Origin: Bacteroidota bacterium
Lineage (GTDB): Bacteria > Bacteroidota > Bacteroidia > Sphingobacteriales > Sphingobacteriaceae
Direction of reading: 5' to 3'
Assembly: GCA_025355225.1 (NCBI GenBank)
Contig: JANYAB010000814.1
Coordinates: 1-9,683 of the forward strand
Length of the DNA: 9,683 nucleotides
The translations under genes were made by a program, and so were the position numbers. The notes under the pieces are model-generated. The model was not told where the DNA came from. It did not search any database and saw only the letters and a list, made by a program, of their open reading frames with translations. Below are positions 1 through 6,358 of this stretch, one piece after another. Position 1 is the stretch's first letter; each line of letters opens with the position of its first letter.

Positions 1-23
1 AATAGATAGAAATTGCTCGAAAG

Positions 24-135
24 GTTGTGCATAAAGAAAAATTTAATTGGCGTTAAATATTCTTTAATATATTGATTATCAATGTAATGCACAACTTTTT
101 CTTTCATTTTAATATCATTTTTTTAATCGCACAAC
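24..135. promoter_or_regulatory. Three GCACAAC elements upstream of the dioxygenase gene
   Basis: The motif GTTGTGCAT at 24-32 recurs as a perfect reverse complement, ATGCACAAC, at 87-95. The shorter core GCACAAC appears again at 129-135, inside CGCACAACACG. The first two sites are about 63 bp apart, roughly six helical turns. The third lies about where the -33 box of the proposed promoter at 159-166 would sit, and no TTTG box is present there. This arrangement would suit a DNA-binding regulator, but the regulator is not in the window and the assignment is inference. Confidence 0.35.
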
Positions 136-158
136 ACGTTAATAATACTGTAATATTA

Positions 159-166
159 TAGCTTTA
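159..166 (+). promoter_or_regulatory. Possible -7 element of the dioxygenase promoter
   Basis: TAGCTTTA matches the Bacteroidota -7 consensus TAnnTTTG at all but the last base. It lies 16 nt before the ATG at 183. There is no TTTG -33 box at the expected distance; that position is taken by a GCACAAC element, so any promoter here would be weak or activator-dependent. Confidence 0.28.
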
Positions 167-182
167 CCTATAAATCAATTAT

Positions 183-1025
183 ATGCCATTTAAACCATTT
201 ACAATCGCCCAAATTGCCGATTATCACCGCGATGGCTATTTGTTGGTAAAGGATTTTTGTTCAAAGCCCGAGATCACCAAACTGTACAAAACGGCGTTGG
301 AAGATGATGCTATGCGCGAAAATGCATTGGATCTGAATGATCAGACCGGAAAGAAAACAAGATTGTCCTTATGGTTCACCCCTGGAAATGATGTATTTGG
401 CTATCTTACCCGGAGCAAAAAAATGGTATCCTCAGTAGCTCAATTGCTTGACAGTGATGCCCCTGTCTGTCATTTTCATTCCAAGCTAATGCAAAAGGAA
501 CCCAGGGTAGGTGGTGCCTGGGAATGGCACCAGGATTATGGTTACTGGTACAAAAATCAATTCATGTTCCCCGACCAGTTGATGAGTGTAATGATTGCTT
601 TAACGACCGCTAATAAAGAAAACGGCTGCCTGCAGGTAATCCGCGGCTCGCATAAATTAGGCAGGGTAAATCACGGCTTCTCGGGCGAGCAGGTGGGTGC
701 TGATATGACGATGGTTAACAACGCACTAAAAACCATGGAACTGGTTTATAGCGAGCTGCAGCCAGGTGACGCCTTGTTTTTCCATAGCAATTTGCTGCAT
801 CGCTCCGAAGCGAATTTATCAGATAATGCCCGATGGTCCATTATCTCCTGCTTCTCGTCACAATCAAACCTGGCTTATAACGAAACTTCAACCTCTTGGA
901 AAACCCCGGTTAATATAGTGCCCGACGAAGCCATTTTGGAGTGGGAAGCCTCCTCACTATCTGACAATGATTTCCTGAAAAAAGAAAATGACCCCGCTTT
1001 AAAGGATACTGGATGGGAAAAGTGA
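183..1025 (+). CDS. Phytanoyl-CoA dioxygenase (PhyH) family Fe(II)/2-oxoglutarate oxygenase
   Basis: This 280-aa cytoplasmic protein has no signal peptide and belongs to the PhyH-like non-haem iron, 2-oxoglutarate-dependent oxygenases, which usually hydroxylate a small substrate. The opening FTIAQIADYHRDGYLLVKDF is the typical N-terminal element of the family. Iron ligands are visible as H116-x-D118 in EWHQDYGYW and the distal H206 in NLLHRSEAN. R217, eleven residues on in SDNARWSI, is the expected 2-oxoglutarate carboxylate anchor. GCLQVIRGSHKLG at 148-160 is the usual strand-turn stretch ahead of the second half of the barrel. Length is normal for bacterial members. The start at 183 begins the conserved N-terminus and follows a non-coding AT-rich leader with no clear Shine-Dalgarno sequence. 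The next gene, an NAD(P)-dependent dehydrogenase, starts 82 nt downstream in the same direction, so the two may act on related metabolites. The substrate is unknown; ectoine hydroxylase and phytanoyl-CoA hydroxylase are only distant analogues. Confidence 0.9.
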   Translation: MPFKPFTIAQIADYHRDGYLLVKDFCSKPEITKLYKTALEDDAMRENALDLNDQTGKKTRLSLWFTPGNDVFGYLTRSKKMVSSVAQLLDSDAPVCHFHSKLMQKEPRVGGAWEWHQDYGYWYKNQFMFPDQLMSVMIALTTANKENGCLQVIRGSHKLGRVNHGFSGEQVGADMTMVNNALKTMELVYSELQPGDALFFHSNLLHRSEANLSDNARWSIISCFSSQSNLAYNETSTSWKTPVNIVPDEAILEWEASSLSDNDFLKKENDPALKDTGWEK

Positions 1026-1027
1026 GG

Positions 1028-1058
1028 TTGATTAAGTTAAATGAGTTAATTATGTTTG
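1028..1058 (+). promoter_or_regulatory. Candidate Bacteroidota promoter for the Gfo/Idh gene
   Basis: TATGTTTG at 1051-1058 matches TAnnTTTG perfectly. A partial -33 box, TTG, lies at 1028-1030, giving a 20-nt spacer. The predicted transcript would start about 40 nt before the ATG at 1108, so the oxidoreductase can probably be expressed independently of the dioxygenase gene just upstream. Confidence 0.42.
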
Positions 1059-1107
1059 GCGGAATAATTTCATCTACCCAATCTAACATATTCAACAAAA
1101 AACAAAT

Positions 1108-2295
1108 ATGAAAATAGCAATGTTGGGATCGGGTTTTATCGCCCGGTTTTATGCCGACTCGTTGGTTGGCCAAAGGAGGAAGGACACTTTGCATACCGTG
1201 TATTCCCGGACTTCGGACAAGGCTGAAAAATTTGCAAAAGACTATAATTTACCATACCATACCACGAGTATGGCCGAAGCCATCGAACATCCGGAAGTAG
1301 ATGTGGTGGTCATTGCACTTTCCAACGATCTGCATTTGGCGGCGGTTGAAGCTTGCGCAAAAGCAGGAAAACATGTTTTATGCACAAAGCCGTTGGGCAG
1401 GACAGGCGAAGAAGCGAAGAAAATGCTGGCATTGGTAGAGGAGGCCGGAATTATGGGCGGTTACCTGGAAGACCTTTGCTATACCCCTAAGTTCCTGAAA
1501 TCATTAGACAGCATTAAAGCTGGTAGCCTCGGCCGTATACTTTGGGCAAAATCAAGGGAAACACACCCCGGTCCGCATAGTGATTGGTTTTGGAACAAGG
1601 AAAAATCAGGTGGCGGTGCTATTGTCGACCTGGGATGCCATTGTATCGAGATCTCGCGCAATTTCATAGGCAAGGATATTAAGCCGGTTGAGGTGATGTG
1701 CTGGGCAGCCACACAAGTTCATCCAATAGATGCGGAAGATAACGCTATCGGCATGGTAAAATATGCCAATGGGGCTATCGGGCAATTTGAAGTAAGCTGG
1801 TGTTTCCGCGGCGGCATGGACCTTAGGGACGAAGTAATGGGTACCGAAGGAACCATTTGGCTGAACAATTTCATGCGTACAGGCTTCGAAATGTTCACTA
1901 CCGGCAAAGGAGGTACCTACGTTGCCGAAAAAGCAGAATCAAACAGCGGCTGGCTGTTCCCGGTTGGAGATGAGATACACGAACTGGGTTACAGCCACAT
2001 GTTCACCGATATGTTTGAAGCTATCGAAGGCATGCGCGAACCGTCAGAAACGTTTTATGACGGTTATGTAGTAAATTCAATCATAGATGCCGCTTATCGC
2101 TCTGCAAAATCAGGGATTTGGGAGCCTGTACAATTGGATGCCTGGCGTGGCAGAACCGATGTTACCGAAGCACATGCTTTTGCTTCATACGATGAAGATT
2201 TTCACCTGATCAAAGAAGAAATATTGCCAAATGGTGAGAAAAAATTAATCCTCAAACATAAGAAAACGGGTGAGGTTGTGAGAAGGGATTTGTGA
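1108..2295 (+). CDS. Gfo/Idh/MocA family NAD(P)-dependent oxidoreductase
   Basis: This 395-aa protein has the two-domain plan of the Gfo/Idh/MocA family, which oxidises or reduces sugars, inositols and related polyols using NAD(P). The N-terminal Rossmann fold starts at residue 1 with MKIAMLGSGFIARFYA (GxGxxA loop at 7-12). VDVVVIALSNDLHL at 64-77 and AGKHVLCTKPLG at 86-97 follow; K94 is the conserved lysine of the family's EKP motif, here with Thr replacing Glu (TKP). The C-terminal domain has GGGAIVDLGCHCIE at 168-181, where D174 and H178 are the expected catalytic pair. EGTIWLNN at 247-254 belongs to the sheet that binds substrate and partner subunit. The last 55 residues (about 341-395) are a polar tail beyond the core. 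It follows the dioxygenase gene by 82 nt, with a promoter match in the gap, so the pair may be a transcription unit or merely neighbours. There is no signal peptide, so it is cytoplasmic. The substrate is not identifiable. Confidence 0.93.
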   Translation: MKIAMLGSGFIARFYADSLVGQRRKDTLHTVYSRTSDKAEKFAKDYNLPYHTTSMAEAIEHPEVDVVVIALSNDLHLAAVEACAKAGKHVLCTKPLGRTGEEAKKMLALVEEAGIMGGYLEDLCYTPKFLKSLDSIKAGSLGRILWAKSRETHPGPHSDWFWNKEKSGGGAIVDLGCHCIEISRNFIGKDIKPVEVMCWAATQVHPIDAEDNAIGMVKYANGAIGQFEVSWCFRGGMDLRDEVMGTEGTIWLNNFMRTGFEMFTTGKGGTYVAEKAESNSGWLFPVGDEIHELGYSHMFTDMFEAIEGMREPSETFYDGYVVNSIIDAAYRSAKSGIWEPVQLDAWRGRTDVTEAHAFASYDEDFHLIKEEILPNGEKKLILKHKKTGEVVRRDL

Positions 2296-2383
2296 ATGGT
2301 TGAATAGGTTACCTGGGCTAAAACTTAGTCAAGCTAATAAACCACTCTCTTAATCAACCAAAAAAAATGCCACTTTTCAGGAC

Positions 2384-2403
2384 GTTCCATTGTAATATGG
2401 AAC
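2384..2403 (+). terminator. Hairpin downstream of the Gfo/Idh gene, possible weak terminator
   Basis: GTTCCAT at 2384-2390 and ATGGAAC at 2397-2403 form a perfect 7-bp stem with a 6-nt loop, followed by a T5 run at about 2410-2414 after a 6-nt gap. The stem has only three G-C pairs, and it lies about 90 nt beyond the stop at 2295. It could be a weak terminator or a protein-binding dyad. No better terminator is visible after the oxidoreductase gene. Confidence 0.3.
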
Positions 2404-2467
2404 ACTATGTTTTTGTATTGACGGCAGTCGTGGTTCAATCGAGTATTCTCCTTATTTTTATATACAC

Positions 2468-2686
2468 AAACCCTTATTCTTTTTATGAGAAAATACTTGT
2501 TTTTTATATAAAAAATACTTATCCTTACAAAACCAATCCTTGTTTTTTTATAAGCAAACCCTAATTGCTTTATAAGCTGATACTTGTTTTTTATAAGTGA
2601 ATCCTTGTTTTTTATAAGCAAATCCTAATTTTTTCATAAGCGAATCCTTGTTTTTCATAAGCAAATCTTGTTTTTATATAAGCAAA
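2468..2686. repeat. Array of about ten degenerate 21-22 bp direct repeats with phased T-tracts
   Basis: A unit close to ATCCTTGTTTTTTATAAGCA recurs along this stretch. Anchoring on the CTTG/CTTA/CTAA core gives starts at 2473, 2496, 2518, 2539, 2561, 2583, 2604, 2625, 2647 and 2667. Spacings are 20-23 bp, averaging about 21.6, which is close to two turns of B-DNA. Seven units carry a T5-T7 run (starting at 2500, 2543, 2587, 2608, 2629, 2651 and 2671) on the same helical face, a pattern expected to bend DNA. The units near 2583-2647 are best conserved and the left end is most decayed. Units abut without unique spacers, so this is not a CRISPR array. It lies between two genes on the plus strand and ends about 120 bp before the next start codon. 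Its function is unknown. Confidence 0.8.
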
Positions 2687-2689
2687 AAC

Positions 2690-2808
2690 ATATTAATCAT
2701 TAAAATGTTAATAAAAAAGAAAGGAGGCACCAGGTACGTATAAAACCAACGAATAATGTAATTAAAAAACCTCCTATGATTGACAGATATGGTCATTAAA
2801 ATTTAATG
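2690..2808 (+). promoter_or_regulatory. Structured leader region of the TIGR03118 gene
   Basis: Three features stand out. AGGAGG at 2722-2727 is complementary to CCTCCT at 2770-2775, so the transcript could pair across a 42-nt loop. The 10-mer TCATTAAAAT occurs at both 2698-2707 and 2793-2802. A palindrome with arms CATTAAA/TTTAATG and a single central A covers 2794-2808, including the ATG at 2806-2808. No TTTG/TAnnTTTG promoter is apparent here, so the transcription start is unclear; it may lie in or before the repeat array. Confidence 0.35.
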
Positions 2809-3924
2809 AAAAAAACCATGAAAAAGTCAATTAACATCAAATCAATCGTTTTTGCAATGTTGGCAATCGCTTTTTTTTATGCATGTAAAAAAGACGCGTC
2901 AACTCCAACTGCAAAGGTAAATCTTCCGTATCAAAGTCTTCTAAGGCCGAATAGTCTAACTCCTTACAATCAGACAAATCTTGTCGCTGATGCTCCGGGT
3001 TTTGGCGCTGCTATAATTGATCCCAACCTCGTAAATGCATGGGGAATGGCCGCTTCTCCAACTAGCCCGGTATGGATTGCGTCAAACGGAATGCATGTGA
3101 GTACCATTTACAATAGGACTACAGGAGTAACTGTACTAGCCCCGGTTGCTATAACTGGTGCTGCGCCAGGCCTGATTGGATCGCCCACCGGAGTTGTTTT
3201 TAATGGCACAGCAGATTTCGGAGGCTATAAGTTCATATTTGCCAGTGAGGACGGCACAATTTCGGGCTGGAAAGGGGGCGCCGCAACAACGGTAGTTGTA
3301 GACAATTCCGCATCCGGTGCCGTGTATAAAGGTTTAGCAATGGCTAATGATGGCACCGATAATTACCTTTATGCTACTAATTTCCACGCGGGCACAATTG
3401 ATGTTTTTGACAAAAACTTCAATCCTGTCCCAAGTAGGCCACTTGTTACTGATCCTACCATTCCTGCTGGTTTTGCACCGTTTGGTATCCAGAATATAGG
3501 AGGGGATTTATATTTGACCTATGCGAAACAAAAAGGTCCTGACAACCATGATGACCAGCCTGGCCTTGGTAACGGATATGTGGATGTTCTTAACAACAAA
3601 GGCAGCTTTCTCCGCCGCTTAGCATCCAAAGGTGATCTCGACTCGCCGTGGGGCATGACAGTGGCGCCTGCCGGTTTTGCTACTAATGTTGAAAATCTTC
3701 TTGTCGGCAATTTTGGCAGCGGCCGCATCGATATTTACGATTTCTATGGGGTTTATATGGGCCAATTGCTCGCCCATGCTAAACACTTGACTATTGATGG
3801 ATTGTGGGCTATTGATTTTTTGAAGGGTAATCAGCATGGGGTAGGGAGCCCTACCGATTCGTTGTATTTCACAGCCGGGCCGAATGGTGAAACACATGGC
3901 CTGTACGGGTTTTTAACTAAATAA
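2806..3924 (+). CDS. TIGR03118 family lipoprotein (predicted beta-propeller-like)
   Basis: This 372-aa protein matches the TIGR03118 family of exported bacterial proteins of unknown function, recognisable from TNLVADAPG at 57-65, DPNLVNAWGMAASPTSPVW at 72-90, a mid-protein GTIDVFD stretch, DSPWGMTVAP at 279-288 and FGSGRIDIYD at 303-312. Recurring short strand-turn segments (FASEDGTISGW, LYATNFHAGTIDVFD, LLVGNFGSGRIDIYD) suggest a beta-propeller related to NHL repeats. The N-terminus has Lys residues, a hydrophobic stretch at about 13-25, then C27 in FFYACKKD, so a lipoprotein cleaved before C27 is likely. The KKD that follows resembles the Bacteroidota signal for export to the cell surface. 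ATG at 2806 is used; an in-frame ATG at 2818 would also leave a workable signal peptide. There is no Shine-Dalgarno sequence at either. A strong terminator follows, and the next gene converges, so the gene is probably monocistronic. Ligand and role are unknown. Confidence 0.88.
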   Translation: MKKTMKKSINIKSIVFAMLAIAFFYACKKDASTPTAKVNLPYQSLLRPNSLTPYNQTNLVADAPGFGAAIIDPNLVNAWGMAASPTSPVWIASNGMHVSTIYNRTTGVTVLAPVAITGAAPGLIGSPTGVVFNGTADFGGYKFIFASEDGTISGWKGGAATTVVVDNSASGAVYKGLAMANDGTDNYLYATNFHAGTIDVFDKNFNPVPSRPLVTDPTIPAGFAPFGIQNIGGDLYLTYAKQKGPDNHDDQPGLGNGYVDVLNNKGSFLRRLASKGDLDSPWGMTVAPAGFATNVENLLVGNFGSGRIDIYDFYGVYMGQLLAHAKHLTIDGLWAIDFLKGNQHGVGSPTDSLYFTAGPNGETHGLYGFLTK

Positions 3925-3948
3925 TAATTGATGCCTGAAATTCGCATT

Positions 3949-3981
3949 AAGCCCTTGTGGTTGCTACCGGCAGGGGCTTTT
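3949..3981 (+). terminator. Intrinsic terminator after the TIGR03118 gene
   Basis: AAGCCCTTG at 3949-3957 pairs with CAGGGGCTT at 3971-3979 (nine pairs, one G-U). An inner GGT/ACC stem at 3959-3961 and 3966-3968 closes a TGCT loop, and the hairpin runs into TTTT at 3978-3981. It sits 25 nt past the stop at 3924 and between two convergent genes. On the minus strand the hairpin is followed only by TTAATG, so it should act mainly on plus-strand transcription. Confidence 0.8.
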
Positions 3982-3996
3982 ATTGCTTTACATATC

Positions 3997-5538
3997 CTAT
4001 ACTTTCTTTACTGCGCTATCCCTTATAAAAACAAATGCCATCAGCGCTCCTAAGAAACCAAGCCCCGCAGATATGCGCATAATATTGGAATAGGCATCAA
4101 TAAAACTGGCTTTGTAAGCACGAGTTATTATTTTTTTATCCGCAGTATTAATTTGAGCTGGAACTTTGGCATTGCCCAGGTTTGCCGCCTCAGCAGTAAC
4201 CGCTTGTTTGTCCTTTACATTCATCGTCAGGTTTTTTATCTGGCCCTGTAATGCCCCTGCAAAAAACAGTACGGCTAAAGCGCCGAAGATGGCGTTTGCA
4301 AATACGTTGGCTATGCGTGTCAGTGCGTTATTGATGCCCGAAGCTGTTCCCGAAAAATGATCGCTCACAGAGCCCATCACCGCAGCTGTAAGGGGCGCTA
4401 CTGTGAATGACATGCCAAGGCCAAATACAAGTATTCCCGGGAAGAACGTTGTCCAGTATTCCGCTGGTCCATTGGTTTGTTTTACAAAGGATAATATTAG
4501 TAACCCCGCACCCGATGTAGCCGGGCCCAGGATCAGCAACAATCTCGGGCCGAATTTATCTGCAAGCCCGCCTGCATATCGCGCTATAATGATCATTAAA
4601 ACGGTGAATGGCAAAAAAGTAAGACCCGACTGTAACTGGCTGTAACCTTGTGCCTGCACCAGATTTAAAGAAAGAAACAACATACCTGAACCGAGACCGG
4701 CGTACAGGAAAAAGGTCAGCAGATTAGCTCCGCTAAAGGTTGAATTAGCGAATAATTGCAAGGGCATCATTGGGCGTTTGCTTTTAGCTTCAATAAGCAG
4801 GAAAGCGATCAGAAGTAACAGTCCGGCAACCAAAGAGCTATATACCTGCCAGTTGCCCAACCCTATGGCCGGTATACGCAGGAAACCGAAGGTAAGCAAA
4901 GCCAAACCCAATGCTATAGCGACAGCCCCTGGAAAATCGATGGCTGTATCGCTGTCCATATCCCTGATTTCTTTTACTTTTAATGCTAAAATAACCAGTG
5001 CTGCCAAACCGATCGGTACGTTAATGAAAAATATATAGCGCCACAAGCCCGCATCTGCCAAAGCCCCACCCAAAACCGGCCCCCCCATGGTTACCACCGT
5101 AGTAACAGCCGACCAGGTGCCGATGGCCTTGCCCCTTTCTTTTTCATCGATAGAAGAAGAGATCAATGATAAGCTTCCTGGTATCATAAATGCACCTCCC
5201 ACTCCTTGTGCGATCCTGGAAAGAATTAATATATTGATATTCGGTGCAAATCCACAGGCGGTTGAACCGGCAATAAAAATTAGGATGCCCATCATAAATA
5301 CTTTTCTGCGGCCCAGCTTATCACCTAAAGAGCCCCCAATGAGTATAAGAGACGCGAGCATTAGCAGGTAAGCATTCAATAACCAGAAAAGGTCTGTGCC
5401 GGTGGCGTGCAAGCTTAGCTGAAGCGCTGGTAAAACTACATTAAGCGCCGTGCTATCAATAAAAGCCATAGCCGAGGCCATAATAGCCGAGGTCATTATC
5501 CATTTTCCTTCAGCGCTGCGGAGTAAAACATTGGCCAT
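3997..5538 (-). CDS. MFS transporter, DHA2 (EmrB/QacA-type, 14 TM) drug exporter family
   Basis: This 513-aa inner-membrane protein has the features of the 14-helix DHA2 drug:H+ antiporters. In order it shows: motif D1 around D28 in FIDSTALNVVLPAL; motif A, GGSLGDKLGRRKV, at 68-80 in the loop after TM2; the motif B region LSRIAQGVGGAFMIPG at 106-121 with R108; and the antiporter motif C region VTMGGPVLGGAL at 149-160 in TM5. WRYIFFINVPIG at 166-177 is characteristic of the EmrB/QacA branch. About fourteen hydrophobic segments can be counted, with a long polar loop at roughly 431-480 between TM13 and TM14, as in other members. It probably expels a toxic organic compound, but the substrate is not predictable. 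No HlyD/EmrA-type adaptor or TolC-like partner lies beside it. It follows the DUF4142 gene by 77 nt on the same strand but has its own promoter match, and it converges on the TIGR03118 gene. Confidence 0.93.
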   Translation of the reverse strand: MANVLLRSAEGKWIMTSAIMASAMAFIDSTALNVVLPALQLSLHATGTDLFWLLNAYLLMLASLILIGGSLGDKLGRRKVFMMGILIFIAGSTACGFAPNINILILSRIAQGVGGAFMIPGSLSLISSSIDEKERGKAIGTWSAVTTVVTMGGPVLGGALADAGLWRYIFFINVPIGLAALVILALKVKEIRDMDSDTAIDFPGAVAIALGLALLTFGFLRIPAIGLGNWQVYSSLVAGLLLLIAFLLIEAKSKRPMMPLQLFANSTFSGANLLTFFLYAGLGSGMLFLSLNLVQAQGYSQLQSGLTFLPFTVLMIIIARYAGGLADKFGPRLLLILGPATSGAGLLILSFVKQTNGPAEYWTTFFPGILVFGLGMSFTVAPLTAAVMGSVSDHFSGTASGINNALTRIANVFANAIFGALAVLFFAGALQGQIKNLTMNVKDKQAVTAEAANLGNAKVPAQINTADKKIITRAYKASFIDAYSNIMRISAGLGFLGALMAFVFIRDSAVKKV

Positions 5539-5564
5539 TGTCTGAATCAGAATTACAGAAATAA

Positions 5565-5594
5565 TAAATATACCGAATTTTGAATATTAACAAA
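5565..5594 (-). promoter_or_regulatory. Candidate Bacteroidota promoter for the MFS gene
   Basis: Read on the minus strand, TTTG (5594-5591) is followed after 18 nt by TATATTTA (5572-5565), one mismatch from TAnnTTTG. The transcript would start some 20 nt before the ATG at 5538. This places an independent promoter in the 77-nt gap after the DUF4142 gene. Confidence 0.42.
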
Positions 5595-5615
5595 TGATAG
5601 CACCGTTTTGTCAAT

Positions 5616-6149
5616 CTATTTCAAATCGGCAATGATAGCTTTTGCTGAATCTAAATGCATTTGCAGGATTGGCAGGGTCTTTCGGGTAAATTTTTGGATA
5701 GGAGCATTTTTAGTTTGACTGGCATCATAAAATAATTTTATTGCCTTTCTATGATCCTCAATCATGATGTGTAAATAAGCTTTATCAAACTGTGCATCCG
5801 TTAGTTTTGAGATACTGTCGATCCTTTGCATATCACTCGTACTGATGGAGTCGTTACCTTGCACAAGGTTATTAGCTTCTATCTTTTTTAGTCCGTCTTC
5901 AGTCAATTTATGATCATTAGCGATCATATTGGCAAAACTAATTACTTTCGGATTTTTTGAATTACTTTGAGCAATTGAAGACGCTTTTACTTCTGTTAGC
6001 TCCTGCTCAATTCCATTTTTTATCAAGTTTAAATCAATATTGCCGAGCACAGGCTTGTCGTTATAGTTTCTTGCCTTCCTGTCTTTGGAGCAGGAAGTCG
6101 CAAAAAATGTCAATGACAAAGCTATCGCCAGATAAAATACTTTTCTCAT
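5616..6149 (-). CDS. DUF4142 family lipoprotein (ferritin-like helical bundle)
   Basis: This 177-aa protein has a lipoprotein signal: MRKVF, a hydrophobic stretch to about residue 17, then C20 in FFATSCSKD, so the mature form is probably lipid-anchored and faces the periplasm or surface. The mature part matches the DUF4142 family, a predicted ferritin-like four-helix bundle. Characteristic stretches are IAQSNSKNPKVISFANMIANDH (59-80, H80), LTDAQFDKAYLHIMIEDHRKAI (116-137, with H127, E131, D132 and H133) and LPILQMHLDSAKAI (159-172, H165). The repeated helix-borne His and acidic residues resemble a metal or haem environment, but no function has been shown for the family as far as I know. Length is typical. 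The start at 6149 is fixed by the signal peptide. It has a near-consensus promoter and an 18-bp dyad in its leader, and could feed transcription into the MFS gene downstream. Confidence 0.88.
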   Translation of the reverse strand: MRKVFYLAIALSLTFFATSCSKDRKARNYNDKPVLGNIDLNLIKNGIEQELTEVKASSIAQSNSKNPKVISFANMIANDHKLTEDGLKKIEANNLVQGNDSISTSDMQRIDSISKLTDAQFDKAYLHIMIEDHRKAIKLFYDASQTKNAPIQKFTRKTLPILQMHLDSAKAIIADLK

Positions 6150-6168
6150 TTTAGGGCCTCAGGTTTAT

Positions 6169-6186
6169 ATAGTTGATAACAACTAT
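6169..6186. promoter_or_regulatory. 18-bp inverted repeat in the DUF4142 leader
   Basis: ATAGTTG at 6169-6175 and CAACTAT at 6180-6186 are perfect reverse complements around ATAA. The dyad starts 20 nt before the start codon at 6149 and falls downstream of the predicted transcription start. It could be an operator or a small RNA hairpin near the ribosome-binding region. No cognate regulator is present in the window. Confidence 0.4.
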
Positions 6187-6213
6187 TTTGGTGTATGGTT
6201 TACAATACTATGA

Positions 6214-6246
6214 CAAAAGTAAATATAGATATATTTAGACCTCAAA
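6214..6246 (-). promoter_or_regulatory. Candidate Bacteroidota promoter for the DUF4142 gene
   Basis: On the minus strand, TTTG (6246-6243) precedes a perfect TAnnTTTG box, TACTTTTG (6221-6214), with a 21-nt spacer, slightly longer than the usual 19. The predicted leader to the ATG at 6149 is about 55-60 nt and contains the 6169-6186 dyad. Confidence 0.5.
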
Positions 6247-6291
6247 CCCTAAAAATATTAAAAAGTGTTAGTTGATAGCGGGTGGAATATC

Positions 6292-6329
6292 AAAGAAAGA
6301 AATTGTATTCCGCAGAAAAACACAATTCT
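6292..6329 (-). terminator. Possible weak terminator after the RidA/PLP-enzyme operon
   Basis: On the minus strand, AGAATTGT (6329-6322) can pair with ACAATTTCT (6306-6298) with one bulged base, and TTCTTT follows. The stem is AT-rich and the T-run is interrupted, so this is a weak candidate. It lies about 30 nt past the stop at 6359, and nothing better is visible before the promoter of the next gene. Confidence 0.25.
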
Positions 6330-6358
6330 ATTTTATATTTCCAATGACACAACGCGTT

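Noticed and set aside
1026..2359. 11-bp inverted copies of GGTTGATTAAG at 1026-1036 and 2349-2359 flanking the Gfo/Idh gene
   Set aside because: Perfect 11-mers in inverted orientation are expected by chance several times in about 10 kb of AT-rich DNA. The match does not extend, and no transposase or target duplication is present.
2367..2564. A 65-codon plus-strand open frame rich in Phe, Tyr and Ile
   Set aside because: It covers the hairpin and the first repeat units, has biased low-complexity composition and resembles no protein family.
2334..2621. A 95-codon minus-strand open frame with heptad-like repeats rich in Lys, Ile and Tyr
   Set aside because: It is a by-product of the 21-22 bp DNA repeat, since 21 bp equals seven codons. 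Unit spacing varies between 20 and 23 bp, so the phase slips; the composition is low-complexity, and no promoter, start context or known domain supports it.
2468..2686. CRISPR array
   Set aside because: Units abut each other without unique spacers, are degenerate, and no cas gene is present.
2721..2761. AAGGAGG as the ribosome-binding site of a small ORF before the TIGR03118 gene
   Set aside because: The nearest ATG (2756-2758) is 28 nt away and is followed at once by TAA, so no peptide would be made.
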